Source of the DNA: CAZNUM01 sp964539305
GTDB taxonomy: Bacteria; Fidelibacterota; Marinisomatia; Marinisomatales; TCS55
Length of the DNA: 64,000 nt
Assembly (NCBI GenBank): GCA_964539305.1
Contig: CAZIIM010000007.1
Location: forward strand, 5,566 to 69,565
Reading direction: 5' to 3'
Below, in pieces: positions 18,087 to 27,886 of the stretch. The notes beneath the pieces are model-generated. The model saw only the letters and a program-made list of their open reading frames with translations, made no database searches and was not told the origin of the DNA. The position numbers were made by a program, and so were the translations under genes. The stretch's first letter is position 1. Each line of letters opens with the position of its first letter.

Positions 18087-20387
18087 ATGAAACCCAGTCA
18101 CATTTTCCTTCCTTTCCTTATAATACTTTTTTCCCTGATTTCAGCCCAGGATATCACCGTCACCGGTGTGGTCTTGAGTGCAGAGGACGATGAACCCCTT
18201 ATTGGGGTCAATATTACATCGGATGAAACGGGTACGATCACGGACGAGCAGGGGCATTTTAACCTTACCGTTCCGGAAGGGTCAAACCTCACATTTGCAT
18301 TTATTGGTTTTGAACCTGTAACCGTACCCGCCCAGCCGGAGCTGGTGATTCATTTACAGCAAATCGTCCTTGAAAGTGCGGAAGTTCTCGTGAACGCCAC
18401 CCGGGCAGTAGTGGGGGTAACACCTGTATCGTTTTCTAATCTCACAGCCAAAAAGATTCAAACCCGGTTCACAATTGAAGATGTGCCTATGGTATTGTCC
18501 TCCGAGCCGGGCGTGTGGGCCTACAGCGAAAGCGGGAATGGAACCGGCTATTCCTATGTATCCATTCGCGGGTTCGATCAGAGCCGGATAGCGGTTATGC
18601 TTGATAACGTTCCTTTGAACGACAATGAAAGTCACCAGGTTTACTGGGTAGATCATGGCGATATTCTGAGCGATGCCCAGGATGTACAAATCCAGCGGGG
18701 TATCGGGAATAGTCTCTACGGCTCTTCGGCTTTTGGCGGATCCATTAATGTCACCACCACCATCGCCTCCCCGCAACGGGAAATTGGAATCCTGGTTGGG
18801 AACGGTTCCTACAATTCTTCCAAATACCAGCTTCGGTACCGTTCCGGGGAAGATTTGGGCGAGTCGACCCGTCTTTCTTTTCGTGTTTCCCAAACGGAAT
18901 CTGATGGCTACCGCCAGAACCACCACAGCCTCCAGCGGGGACTCTTCTTTGGCCTGGAACGTCGATCTGAAAAAGTAACACACCAATTCCGCGCTTTACT
19001 CGGATATGAAAATACCCAGCTGCTTTGGGATGGAATCCCCATGGAGGACATTACGAACCGTACCAAGCGACGCCAGGGGTCCCAGGGTTACACGGATAAT
19101 TTTCTCCAGCAGATTTATTCTTTGAATTCTCTCGTCAGTTTTTCACCCGAATTCTTTTTTCGGAATACGGCCTACCTGGTGACGGGTAAAGGTTATTATG
19201 AGGTGTACAAATACAACCGGGATTATTACAGTTATAACCTGGATTTAAATGATCAGTACACCGATGAACAGGAAATGAATCTGGAAACAGATCTACTCCG
19301 GCGGAAATGGATTGTTAATCAGTACTGGGGAGTGATACCAACGGTTACCTGGAAAAAAGCGAACCTGCGAATCGACATTGGCTCAGAAATCCGTTTCTAC
19401 CGGGGCAATCACTTTGGTGAAGTCACCGATTTTTCCGTAGCCAGTCTGGTGGGTGTTTTCGGCTCTGACTGGTATCGTTACTACCGTTATCAGGGAAGAA
19501 AAAACACTGTCTCTGCCTTCGGTCATTTGGTCTGGAGACCAGTTAAGAAACTCACTTTAATGGCGGATTTGCAAAAGCAATTCCATCATTGGCGTTTGGA
19601 ACAGGATAAAATTGGTCATGCAGCCGGGCACAAACTCTCGGCGGACTGGAATTTCCTGAATCCACGATTGGGGATGGTGTACCATGTCGATAACCGGTTG
19701 TACTGGTTTTTAAACTATGGGAAGGCTCAAATGGAACCGGCCGATGACCAAATCATTCAGGCAGACGATGTTTGGAGCGAACCGGTTATGGCGGCAGCGG
19801 AAGTAATTCACGACTGGGAAATGGGTTTTCATTTATCCTTTGGAAAGGGGACCGGAAGCCTGAATTATTACCGGATTGAATACCTCAATGAGCAGTTAAA
19901 AAATATTGATGTAGCCCAGGAAGGGGAATATGATTATTACTCCGCCAACTCTACCACCCACCAGGGTGTGGAATGGGAAATGGTGTACGAAATTAATCCC
20001 TGGCTGGAAGTCTCTGCCAACGGCGCCATTGTCCTGAATACGTTTACAGATGGAAACCTTTTACCGAATATACCGACCAGCTTAATGAATGTTACACTGG
20101 ATTACCAACCTGGACCGAAGTGGCACTTCTTTGCCCACCTGAAATCCGTAGGCGAAATGTTCATTGACCGTGAAAACCGGGATGAAGGCCGTATTGACCC
20201 CTATTTCCTTTTAGATGGGGGCGTATCCTTTTCCTTTAAAAATTTACAGGTCCTGATGAAAGTAAATAACCTGTTTGATAAACTGTACTCTACCTACGGG
20301 TATAGTTATGAATGGGACGGTTATCATGCCGTTTACTGGCCCGGCGCCACCCGGAACGGGTATGTATCCGTTGCCTATACCTTTTAA
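18087..20387 (+). CDS. TonB-dependent receptor, likely thiamine-related
   Basis: Outer-membrane active transporter of 766 aa. A signal peptide (to about residue 20) is followed by a carboxypeptidase-regulatory-like domain (about 24-95; VTGVVLSAEDDEPLIGVNI), a plug domain (about 125-235; VSIRGFDQSRIAVMLDNVP, YGSSAFGGSINV) and a beta-barrel ending in Tyr-Thr-Phe, the usual C-terminal aromatic. The substrate is inferred from the TPP riboswitch just upstream: thiamine, its phosphates, or a pyrimidine/thiazole precursor. No inner-membrane thiamine transporter or biosynthesis gene is adjacent. Confidence 0.9.
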   Translation: MKPSHIFLPFLIILFSLISAQDITVTGVVLSAEDDEPLIGVNITSDETGTITDEQGHFNLTVPEGSNLTFAFIGFEPVTVPAQPELVIHLQQIVLESAEVLVNATRAVVGVTPVSFSNLTAKKIQTRFTIEDVPMVLSSEPGVWAYSESGNGTGYSYVSIRGFDQSRIAVMLDNVPLNDNESHQVYWVDHGDILSDAQDVQIQRGIGNSLYGSSAFGGSINVTTTIASPQREIGILVGNGSYNSSKYQLRYRSGEDLGESTRLSFRVSQTESDGYRQNHHSLQRGLFFGLERRSEKVTHQFRALLGYENTQLLWDGIPMEDITNRTKRRQGSQGYTDNFLQQIYSLNSLVSFSPEFFFRNTAYLVTGKGYYEVYKYNRDYYSYNLDLNDQYTDEQEMNLETDLLRRKWIVNQYWGVIPTVTWKKANLRIDIGSEIRFYRGNHFGEVTDFSVASLVGVFGSDWYRYYRYQGRKNTVSAFGHLVWRPVKKLTLMADLQKQFHHWRLEQDKIGHAAGHKLSADWNFLNPRLGMVYHVDNRLYWFLNYGKAQMEPADDQIIQADDVWSEPVMAAAEVIHDWEMGFHLSFGKGTGSLNYYRIEYLNEQLKNIDVAQEGEYDYYSANSTTHQGVEWEMVYEINPWLEVSANGAIVLNTFTDGNLLPNIPTSLMNVTLDYQPGPKWHFFAHLKSVGEMFIDRENRDEGRIDPYFLLDGGVSFSFKNLQVLMKVNNLFDKLYSTYGYSYEWDGYHAVYWPGATRNGYVSVAYTF

Positions 20388-20525
20388 TATTTTCATCAAG
20401 CAGATACGTCGATACGGTCCAGTTGGTTTTGACCTGATTGACCGGTTTTCGCGGTTTCATTGGAATTGAAGCGAAACCAGTTTCACCCCTAAGCGGATAC
20501 AATTTAACTTCAAGCCCACACGGTG

Positions 20526-23240
20526 ATGGAAAAATCAACTCAGAAACGTATTTTCCTTATAGACGGGTATGCCGTACTCTACCGGGCGCATTTTGCCATG
20601 ATTCGGAATCCCCTGATTACCAGTTATGGTCTCCATACATCGGCTCTGTTTGGCTTTACCAATCAAATCTTGAAACTACTCAGGACGGAAAAGCCCGATT
20701 ATTTAATGGCCGCCTTCGATTCCTCCGAGAAAACGTTTCGACATAAAAAGTACCCTGAATACAAAGCCACCCGTGAAAAAATGCCGGAGGAATTACGGGC
20801 CCAGTTACCTTACGTATGGGAACTGATGGAAGCTATGCGAATTCCTTCTTTTGAAAAACCGGGGTTTGAAGCCGATGACATCATCGGTACGATGGCCTGT
20901 CATGCCGCCGGAAAAGGACTGGATGTTTACATTGTGAGTGGCGACAAAGATTTCATGCAACTGGTAAATGATCACATATTTTTATATGCTCCTTCGGGGC
21001 GACAGGCGGAAATCAAGGTCTATGATCGGGAAAAAGTGAAAGAGAAATGGGGGGTACCACCGGAGAAAATTATTGATCTTCTGGGCCTGATGGGGGACAG
21101 TTCCGACAATATTCCAGGCGTACCCGGTGTGGGTGAAAAGACAGCCGTGAAGCTCCTCCAGGAGTACGGTTCCTTAACGGCAGCGCTGGAACATGCGGAT
21201 GAAGTGAAAAATAAGCGAGCGAGGGAGGGCTTAAAGCAGGGTCGGGATAAAGCCCTTCTGAGCAAGGAACTGGTTACAATTGACACGGATGTGGAACTGG
21301 ATATTGATTTGAAGAAAATGGAAACGGACGGTTTTGTTGTGGCCCGTCTGAACGAATTGTTCCGTACCCTGGAATTCCAGGCCCTCCAGACCCAGTTAAA
21401 TGTTTTCTACGGTGCTCCCGAGGTGGCGGATCAGCGACCGGATAAACAGTATGAAACCATTCTCGATAAAAAAGCATTACAGAAATTTATCCGATCCGTA
21501 AAAACAGGCACCCTGTTGTCTTTCGATCTGGAAACCACTTCCCTGGATCCAATGCGGGCTGAAATTGTGGGGTTTTCGTTGGCGAAGAAGCCCAATGCAG
21601 GTGTTTACATCCCCGTCCAGTACAAGGAAAAAGCATCGAATCACTTCGGAGAAGATGATTTATCGGCAATCCTCGATTTGCTGCGCCCCCTTCTGGAATC
21701 GGATCAGATTCCTAAAACCGGTCAGAATGTCAAATACGATGCGCTGATACTGAAACGCCATGGAATTGAGGTCAATAATATTGTGTTTGACACCATGCTG
21801 GCGGCCCATTTAATCAGCCCCGAAACACGATCCTACAAACTGGATCACCTGAGCCTGGAACACCTGAATTACCGCATGATACCTATCGAGAATTTGATTG
21901 GAAAAGGGAAGAATCAAATATCCATGGCGGAAGTCCCCCTGGAACAGATCAGCTTTTACGCTGCCGAGGATGCGGATGTTGCCTTGCAGCTGACAACAAT
22001 ATTCAGGGACAAACTGAAGGAAGAAAACCTGGAGAAATACTTTAATCAGGTTGAAATCCCCCTCTTACCGGTCCTGCTGGAAATGGAATATCACGGAATA
22101 TTTGTCGATGAGAAATTATTGGCAACCATGTCCCGCGAACTGGGAAAAACCATTGACGGACTGGTGGCGGATATTCACCGTCAGGCCAGCACTGATTTTA
22201 ATGTGAATTCAACCCAGCAGCTGGCTCAGATTCTCTTTGATCAACTCGACCTGCCCCAGATAAGGAAACGATCAACGGCAGAGGATGTTCTGGAACAACT
22301 GAAGAACCACCACCCCTTGCCCGGCTTGGTTTTGGAGTATCGGAAGCTCAATAAATTAAAGAATACGTATGTGGACGTACTGCCGGAGCTGATCCACCCG
22401 GAAACGAAACGGATTCACACGACTTTCAGCCAGTCCGTGGCTGCCACCGGTCGTCTCTCTTCCAGTAATCCTAATTTTCAGAATATTCCCATTCGAACGG
22501 AAATTGGGCGGGAAATCCGAAAGGCGTTCCGGGCCCAGAAAAAAGGCTGGAAAATATTTTCGGCTGATTATTCCCAGATTGAATTACGGATCATGGCCCA
22601 TTTGAGTCAGGATGCCGCTCTGGTGAAGGCGTTCCAGCAGGGTGAGGATATTCACACCCGCACAGCCAGTGACATCTTCGGTGTTCCGTTGGATTCGGTT
22701 TTGCCCGAAATGCGTCGGACGGCCAAGATCGTGAATTTTGGATTAATGTACGGAGCCGGTCCCTACCGTTTAAGCCGGGAGCTGGGAATCCCCCATTCAG
22801 AGGCCCGGGCCATTATGGAAGCGTATTTTTCCCGGTATTCAGGGATTAAAAACTATATTGACTCGACCCTGGAGAAGGTTCGGGAGACCCACTATGTGGA
22901 AACTATTCTGGGTCGTCGTCGGCCGGTATGGGACATTGATAGCGATAATCACCTCCATCGGGAGGCGGCAAAACGAATGGCTATAAATATGCCGATTCAG
23001 GGAACCAATGCTGAAATGATTAAACTTGCCATGATCGCGATTCAAAACCAGTTGATTCAACAGGGATTTAACGCCAAAATGATCCTCCAGATACACGACG
23101 AATTGTTGTTTGAAGTCCCGGAGGATGAACTGGAAACACTGAAGCCGATCATTATTCATGAAATGGAAACGGCTTTACCCCTTTCCGTCCCGATTGTGGT
23201 GGATTGTGGTGTCGGGGATTCCTGGTTTGAAGCCCACTAA
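20526..23240 (+). CDS. polA: DNA polymerase I
   Basis: Replication and repair polymerase, 904 aa, full length. The 5' nuclease domain is intact (GFEADDIIGTMA, SGDKDFMQL, GDSSDNIPGVPGVGEKTA). The 3'-5' exonuclease keeps its acidic residues (FDLETTSLDP; NVKYDALIL; YAAEDADVALQL), so proofreading is expected. The polymerase domain has DYSQIELRIMAH, RRTAKIVNFGLMYGAG and QIHDELLFEVP. A GTG at 20523 directly precedes the ATG chosen here. An ABC transporter gene follows after 13 bases with its own good ribosome-binding site. Confidence 0.95.
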   Translation: MEKSTQKRIFLIDGYAVLYRAHFAMIRNPLITSYGLHTSALFGFTNQILKLLRTEKPDYLMAAFDSSEKTFRHKKYPEYKATREKMPEELRAQLPYVWELMEAMRIPSFEKPGFEADDIIGTMACHAAGKGLDVYIVSGDKDFMQLVNDHIFLYAPSGRQAEIKVYDREKVKEKWGVPPEKIIDLLGLMGDSSDNIPGVPGVGEKTAVKLLQEYGSLTAALEHADEVKNKRAREGLKQGRDKALLSKELVTIDTDVELDIDLKKMETDGFVVARLNELFRTLEFQALQTQLNVFYGAPEVADQRPDKQYETILDKKALQKFIRSVKTGTLLSFDLETTSLDPMRAEIVGFSLAKKPNAGVYIPVQYKEKASNHFGEDDLSAILDLLRPLLESDQIPKTGQNVKYDALILKRHGIEVNNIVFDTMLAAHLISPETRSYKLDHLSLEHLNYRMIPIENLIGKGKNQISMAEVPLEQISFYAAEDADVALQLTTIFRDKLKEENLEKYFNQVEIPLLPVLLEMEYHGIFVDEKLLATMSRELGKTIDGLVADIHRQASTDFNVNSTQQLAQILFDQLDLPQIRKRSTAEDVLEQLKNHHPLPGLVLEYRKLNKLKNTYVDVLPELIHPETKRIHTTFSQSVAATGRLSSSNPNFQNIPIRTEIGREIRKAFRAQKKGWKIFSADYSQIELRIMAHLSQDAALVKAFQQGEDIHTRTASDIFGVPLDSVLPEMRRTAKIVNFGLMYGAGPYRLSRELGIPHSEARAIMEAYFSRYSGIKNYIDSTLEKVRETHYVETILGRRRPVWDIDSDNHLHREAAKRMAINMPIQGTNAEMIKLAMIAIQNQLIQQGFNAKMILQIHDELLFEVPEDELETLKPIIIHEMETALPLSVPIVVDCGVGDSWFEAH

Positions 23241-23253
23241 ATAAGAAGGAAGT

Positions 23254-24180
23254 ATGGAAGCGAGTATTATCTTAAAAAAGGTTGGGAAACTTTCGGGGGA
23301 GAAAACCATACTGGCCGGGTTGTCATTCGGAATCGAGAAAGGCTCCTTGGTAGCGATTGTTGGCGATAATGAAGCGGGGAAGTCCACCTTACTGCGGGTG
23401 CTGGCAGGCGTTGAGAATCAGGAATACGGCTCCGTATATGTTCATGGTCTTGATACAATAAAGCGCCGCCCCGATACCAGTCGCCTGATCGGTTATGTGC
23501 CCTTTGAAAATGACCTTGACCCCTGGCTGACGATTGAACAGAACTGCCGCTTCATGGGCTATCTCTACGGGCTGAATGATGCTGAAATATCCAAGCGTCT
23601 GGGATTGTACGCTCCGCAACTTGCTTTGGAGGAATACTTATCCAAAAGCGTTAAAACGGTCTCTCCGGGTCTTTTAAAAAAGGCCATGCTGTTACGGGCG
23701 TTGATTCATGAACCGGAATTGCTGATACTCGACGAACCCACAGCCTATATGGATGCAGAATCCTTCCGCCAGACCTGGAACCTCTTAAAATCATTTCACG
23801 GGAATAAAACGGTTTTATACGTCAGCCAGTCCCTGCCGGAGGTGGAGGCGGCCCACGATCGTATTCTGGTGATTCAGGACGGGAAAATTGTCCTGGATGG
23901 CCATCTGGACCGATTGTTGGAAAGTACCTTTGAATTCCATCAATTCCGTCTGGATTTTGAATCACTCACGGAAGACCTCTATTCAAAACTGGCGGCCGTT
24001 CCCCATGTGAAGAAACCCTCACGCATTGGAGACAGTTTTCTATTTTATGGCAGTTCCAGGAAAGTTCTGTTTGAAGTTTTGAAACAGGCTGCGGACGGGA
24101 TTCTTGTCGATCTGAATCTGAAAAAACTGGGTCTTCAGGACCTGCTGGATGCCAAGTCCGCCCGGGAGGGTATTGAATGA
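23254..24180 (+). CDS. ABC transporter ATP-binding protein
   Basis: ATPase subunit of an ABC-2-type exporter, 308 aa, with AAGGAAG just before the ATG. Walker A is GDNEAGKST, where GPNGAGKST is more usual. The signature is VSPGLLKKAMLLRAL instead of LSGGM, and Walker B is LLILDEPTAYMDAES. The last 80 residues form an extra C-terminal domain of the kind seen in drug, antibiotic and polysaccharide exporters. Its stop overlaps the permease start as ATGA. The substrate is unknown. Confidence 0.88.
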   Translation: MEASIILKKVGKLSGEKTILAGLSFGIEKGSLVAIVGDNEAGKSTLLRVLAGVENQEYGSVYVHGLDTIKRRPDTSRLIGYVPFENDLDPWLTIEQNCRFMGYLYGLNDAEISKRLGLYAPQLALEEYLSKSVKTVSPGLLKKAMLLRALIHEPELLILDEPTAYMDAESFRQTWNLLKSFHGNKTVLYVSQSLPEVEAAHDRILVIQDGKIVLDGHLDRLLESTFEFHQFRLDFESLTEDLYSKLAAVPHVKKPSRIGDSFLFYGSSRKVLFEVLKQAADGILVDLNLKKLGLQDLLDAKSAREGIE

Positions 24181-24926
24181 TCCTGGCCTTTCTTCTCCGT
24201 CGCTGGTGGCTGATTCGGAATCGCCTCTTCTCCACAGTGGGCTTTCTCATTCTTTTTCCCATCATGCTCCACGTGGGAATAACCATGGTCATGAAAAATA
24301 TTATGGTTCGGAGCATCAATCAAATTCCCTATGAAGCGTGGGTTTTCCCGGGGATTTTAATGGTGATCTCGGCCGTTGTCGTGTTTCCCCATTTATACCG
24401 GGATTTATTCGATTTACGGGTGCATAAAAAGTCGCTCATTCCCATGACCCTGGCTCCCGTAAGTAAAACAATGCTAATTACATCTTTCCTGGTGGCCGCC
24501 TGTTCGGAGTCCCTTGTTTTTGTTCTGACCGGAATGCTGATCCTATCGTTTTTAACCCCCCATCCTTTTCCCTTGATCGGCTATTTTTTAATCCCCGTTT
24601 TTGCCCTGGGATTCAGCGCACTACTGGGGAACCTCATGATTACCCTGTCCCTCATCACAGACCGGATTACCACCTATTTATCCGCCATACTGATTGTTTT
24701 TATTGTCATTCTGTTCGGTTCCGGTATTTTGGTGGAATTTGAGTTTTATCCTTACTCCATTGGGATGATCTTATCCCATTTCCCCACCAGCATGATTCTT
24801 TCCAGTCTCCGGGCCCTGATTTTTTACCATCGTCTGGACTGGCCGGGGATTGTGGTTCCGACCCTGATTACCCTTTGCTGGATCTGGCTGAACGGTCGCC
24901 TGCTGCAACGGAAATTGAATCAATGA
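24177..24926 (+). CDS. ABC-2 type transporter permease
   Basis: Membrane subunit of 249 aa with about six hydrophobic segments and a conserved-looking amphipathic loop (MVISAVVVFPHLYRDLFDLRVHKK). It overlaps the ATPase gene by four bases and is overlapped by the next gene by four, so the three are translationally coupled. This size and topology fit an ABC-2 exporter half that would act as a dimer. The substrate is unknown. Confidence 0.82.
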   Translation: MILAFLLRRWWLIRNRLFSTVGFLILFPIMLHVGITMVMKNIMVRSINQIPYEAWVFPGILMVISAVVVFPHLYRDLFDLRVHKKSLIPMTLAPVSKTMLITSFLVAACSESLVFVLTGMLILSFLTPHPFPLIGYFLIPVFALGFSALLGNLMITLSLITDRITTYLSAILIVFIVILFGSGILVEFEFYPYSIGMILSHFPTSMILSSLRALIFYHRLDWPGIVVPTLITLCWIWLNGRLLQRKLNQ

Positions 24927-25393
24927 AGGCTTATTTATCCGGGGCAATGGAATTTGCCCACCAGGAAGGGGCTGATTGGAGAATCGCCTTAAGTCACTGG
25001 CTTAAAACAGAGCTGAACCATTCGGTTTACGATCCCGTGGTTGAATCTGAAATTCTGGCGAAGCAGTACAAGGCTACGGAATATCGATCGTGGAAACTTC
25101 GTGATCCGGAACGGTATGCCGGTTTCATTCGCCGCTGTGTTCAGCGGGACCTGGAAATGGTTCAACAGGTGGACTATCTGGTCTGCCTTTGGAATGAAGG
25201 TGTTTTTAAGGGGGCTGGAACCGCCGGAGAGGTGACGCTGGCATTTCATTCCGGGACCCCTGTCTATCTTGTGAATCAATTAAAACCGGAGGAACTCAGT
25301 GGCTGGATTATGGCCTGCAGCACCGAGCGTTTTAATGATTTTGACGCGTTGAAACAATTCTTGATACAGAAATATGGGAAAGCGATGGTCTAG
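24923..25393 (+). CDS. nucleoside 2-deoxyribosyltransferase-like protein
   Basis: A 156-aa protein with the start-of-fold motif AYLSGAMEFA and the later GAGTAGEVTLAF block, as in nucleoside 2-deoxyribosyltransferase-like Rossmann folds. These transfer deoxyribose between bases or hydrolyse deoxynucleotides. The start at 24923 gives an ATGA overlap with the permease; a longer frame from 24875 would run through the permease C-terminus. True catalytic residues were not verified. Coupling to an ABC exporter is unusual. Confidence 0.6.
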   Translation: MKAYLSGAMEFAHQEGADWRIALSHWLKTELNHSVYDPVVESEILAKQYKATEYRSWKLRDPERYAGFIRRCVQRDLEMVQQVDYLVCLWNEGVFKGAGTAGEVTLAFHSGTPVYLVNQLKPEELSGWIMACSTERFNDFDALKQFLIQKYGKAMV

Positions 25394-25399
25394 GTATCC

Positions 25400-26509
25400 A
25401 TGTTCGGACCCAGGGCATATATTCATTTAGATCGTCTGGCTGAAAATTACCGCTGTATTAAAGAGCACCTCGGTGGGCAGCGACTCATGGCTGTGGTAAA
25501 GGCGAATGGATATGGCCACGGTGCCGTCAAATGCGCTGAAACGCTGGAAAAGGCAGGTTGTGATTTTTTCGCCGTTTTCACGGTGGGTGAAGGACTTGAA
25601 TTAAGAAAAAGCGGCATCCGCAGTGAAATATTAATCTTCAGCCGAATGGAAGCAGAATTGTTTCCGATTGTAATGAAGCAGGACTTGATCTGGAATTTGG
25701 CCTGGCCTGAGGACCTGGAATTACTGCTTCGCTATTACGAGGACACAGGGTCCGGCCCCCGCTTTCATTTGAAAGTCGATACGGGCATGACCCGTTTGGG
25801 AATCCCGATCGATAAAGTTGAGTCGGTAGTAAAGCAGTTAAAAAGGCATCCGGAACTCCGCTGCGAAGGTATTTATTCTCACCTGGCCACCGCCGATGAA
25901 GGGGATTTATCCTACGCCGAATTTCAGCTTCGGCAGTTTGCTTCTGTTTTGGAAATAGCCAAGCATGAGGAATATCCCTTCCAATGGATTCATTTTTCTA
26001 ACAGTGGAGCGGTTCTGAATCTGGATCAGTCTCCTTTCAATCTCGTTCGGGTGGGGATGCTGCTGTATGGCGCCTTCCCTTCCGATGAAGTGCCGATGGA
26101 TTTACCGGTAAATCCGGTGATGGAGTTCCGGGCTCCGGTGGTCACGGTCAGAGAAGTGGGGGCAGGAACACACGTCAGTTATGGTGGCGTATTTTCCACG
26201 GAGAAAGAGACCACAATCGGGGTAATTCAGTGCGGTTTTGCCGATGGCTTTCCCAGGGCTTGGTATGAACGGGGATATGTACTCTGGAAGGGTAACCGCT
26301 ACCGGATTGCGGGCCGGATTTGCATGGATCAGTTCATGGTGGACTTTGAGGGTCAGGTTCCCCCCATCGGGGATGAAGTGCTTTTATTCGGCTCAGGTTC
26401 GGAGGGTAGTTTAACTGCTGAAACCATCGCCCAGACCATTAAGACAACAACCTATGTCATTTTTACCGGAATTCATGGTAGAACGCAACGGATTTATTTG
26501 GAGGATTAA
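25400..26509 (+). CDS. alr: alanine racemase
   Basis: PLP enzyme making D-alanine for peptidoglycan. Lys34 in VVKANGYGHGA forms the Schiff base and Tyr261 in HVSYGG is the second catalytic base; GRICMDQFMVDF follows in the C-terminal beta domain. At 369 aa it is full length. It starts six bases after the deoxyribosyltransferase-like gene and is followed by a muramidase-like gene, so it sits in a cell-wall-related stretch. Confidence 0.94.
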   Translation: MFGPRAYIHLDRLAENYRCIKEHLGGQRLMAVVKANGYGHGAVKCAETLEKAGCDFFAVFTVGEGLELRKSGIRSEILIFSRMEAELFPIVMKQDLIWNLAWPEDLELLLRYYEDTGSGPRFHLKVDTGMTRLGIPIDKVESVVKQLKRHPELRCEGIYSHLATADEGDLSYAEFQLRQFASVLEIAKHEEYPFQWIHFSNSGAVLNLDQSPFNLVRVGMLLYGAFPSDEVPMDLPVNPVMEFRAPVVTVREVGAGTHVSYGGVFSTEKETTIGVIQCGFADGFPRAWYERGYVLWKGNRYRIAGRICMDQFMVDFEGQVPPIGDEVLLFGSGSEGSLTAETIAQTIKTTTYVIFTGIHGRTQRIYLED

Positions 26510-26572
26510 CCCTTTTTCCCATTCATATTCCAAACCTGAAATGAGTCTTCAGATTACTCTACTGTAAATGTT

Positions 26573-27883
26573 ATGGTCATGAAATACAGACGTCGGTTCA
26601 TTCTATTTTTTGTAGTGCTCATCCTTTCCATGGGACAGGGAAGGGGGCAGGAATTCAAATACAGTACTGTGCTCCCCGTACCGGATTTATCCTTTCATCC
26701 GGCAGTCTTTTTTGGTCTGGACGTTCTGGAACAAATGGATTTCAAACCACTATATGGAAAAGCCATTGGTGTTTTAACCAATCAATCGGCTGTGGATCGC
26801 CAGGGACGGCATTTACTGGATTTATTAAAAGAGCACCCTGAAATTGAAGTAAAAATACTCTTCCTGCCTCAGTATGGAATGTTTGTCACGGAAAATGAGC
26901 GGTTAAAAATTCTGGGGGAGGGCGACCGTGAAGCCACGACCGGTGCCAGAATCATCGATTTATTCAGCCGCCATGTGAAGCCACCTGATTGGGCCATGGA
27001 AGACCTGGACTTAATTCTCGTCGATCTTCAGGATACAGGTGTAAGATACTCTACCTATATCACCACTTTGACCAAAGTGATGGAGGCCGCCAGTGACTGG
27101 TCATTGCCTGTCATGGTCTTGGATCGCCCAAACCCTTTGCGGGGAGACCGGGTTGATGGCCCCGTGGTGCGGATTCCCTACCAGTCTTTTGAAGGCTACC
27201 ACCTGGTGCCGATCCGCCACGGGTTAACGATCGGTGAATACGCGATCCTAATCAATGAGATGGGGTGGGTCAAGGATCTGAAACGGGTGGATTTAACCGT
27301 GGTTCCGCTGATTAACTGGAAGCGATCGCTCTGGTTTGATGAAATGGATCACCCCTGGGTCCAACCGGCGCCCAACCTTTTGAATCTGGAAACCGATTTG
27401 GCCTATGTAGGATTTGGTTTGGTGGAGGGAACCAATTTAAATGACGGTCGGGGTACAGACCGGCCCTATTTAAGGGTAGGAGCGCCCTGGCTCTCGGGGC
27501 AGCACCTGGCGGAACGGCTGTTGCAGTACAAACTTCCAGGTATCGAGCTGAGAGTGGTACAATACGTCCCCCGACATCGGCAGGGTGAAAAATTTATTCC
27601 CCTGTATGATGGGGAACTCTGTAATGGAATCGATATTATTATTACCGATAAAAATAAATTTGATCCCTTAGCCACCGCAACTGCCGTGATTATTCTGACC
27701 AGTCAGCTTTATCCCCGCGAATTCAAATGGGCGGAGAATGACCGGATAGATAAATTATACGGATACGACCAGTTACGTCTCTTTGCGGCCCAGTTAAAGC
27801 CGCCCAACTATCTCCCGCCACTCTGGTTCCATGATGTAGTCCGTTTTAACGATTTCAGAAAACGGTTTCTCATCTACCCTTGA
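26573..27883 (+). CDS. DUF1343 family, NamZ-like exo-beta-N-acetylmuramidase
   Basis: Exported 436-aa protein; the first 25 residues form a signal peptide (an in-frame ATG at 26579 is an equally good start). The DUF1343 core is clear: GKAIGVLTNQSAVD, VDLQDTGVRYSTYI, VLDRPNPLRGDRVDG, PIRHGLTIGEYA, and the later LVEGTNLNDGRGTDRP. Characterised members (NamZ) remove terminal N-acetylmuramic acid from peptidoglycan fragments in cell-wall recycling. It follows alr and precedes a barrel-like secreted protein by three bases. Confidence 0.82.
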   Translation: MVMKYRRRFILFFVVLILSMGQGRGQEFKYSTVLPVPDLSFHPAVFFGLDVLEQMDFKPLYGKAIGVLTNQSAVDRQGRHLLDLLKEHPEIEVKILFLPQYGMFVTENERLKILGEGDREATTGARIIDLFSRHVKPPDWAMEDLDLILVDLQDTGVRYSTYITTLTKVMEAASDWSLPVMVLDRPNPLRGDRVDGPVVRIPYQSFEGYHLVPIRHGLTIGEYAILINEMGWVKDLKRVDLTVVPLINWKRSLWFDEMDHPWVQPAPNLLNLETDLAYVGFGLVEGTNLNDGRGTDRPYLRVGAPWLSGQHLAERLLQYKLPGIELRVVQYVPRHRQGEKFIPLYDGELCNGIDIIITDKNKFDPLATATAVIILTSQLYPREFKWAENDRIDKLYGYDQLRLFAAQLKPPNYLPPLWFHDVVRFNDFRKRFLIYP

Positions 27884-27886
27884 AAA

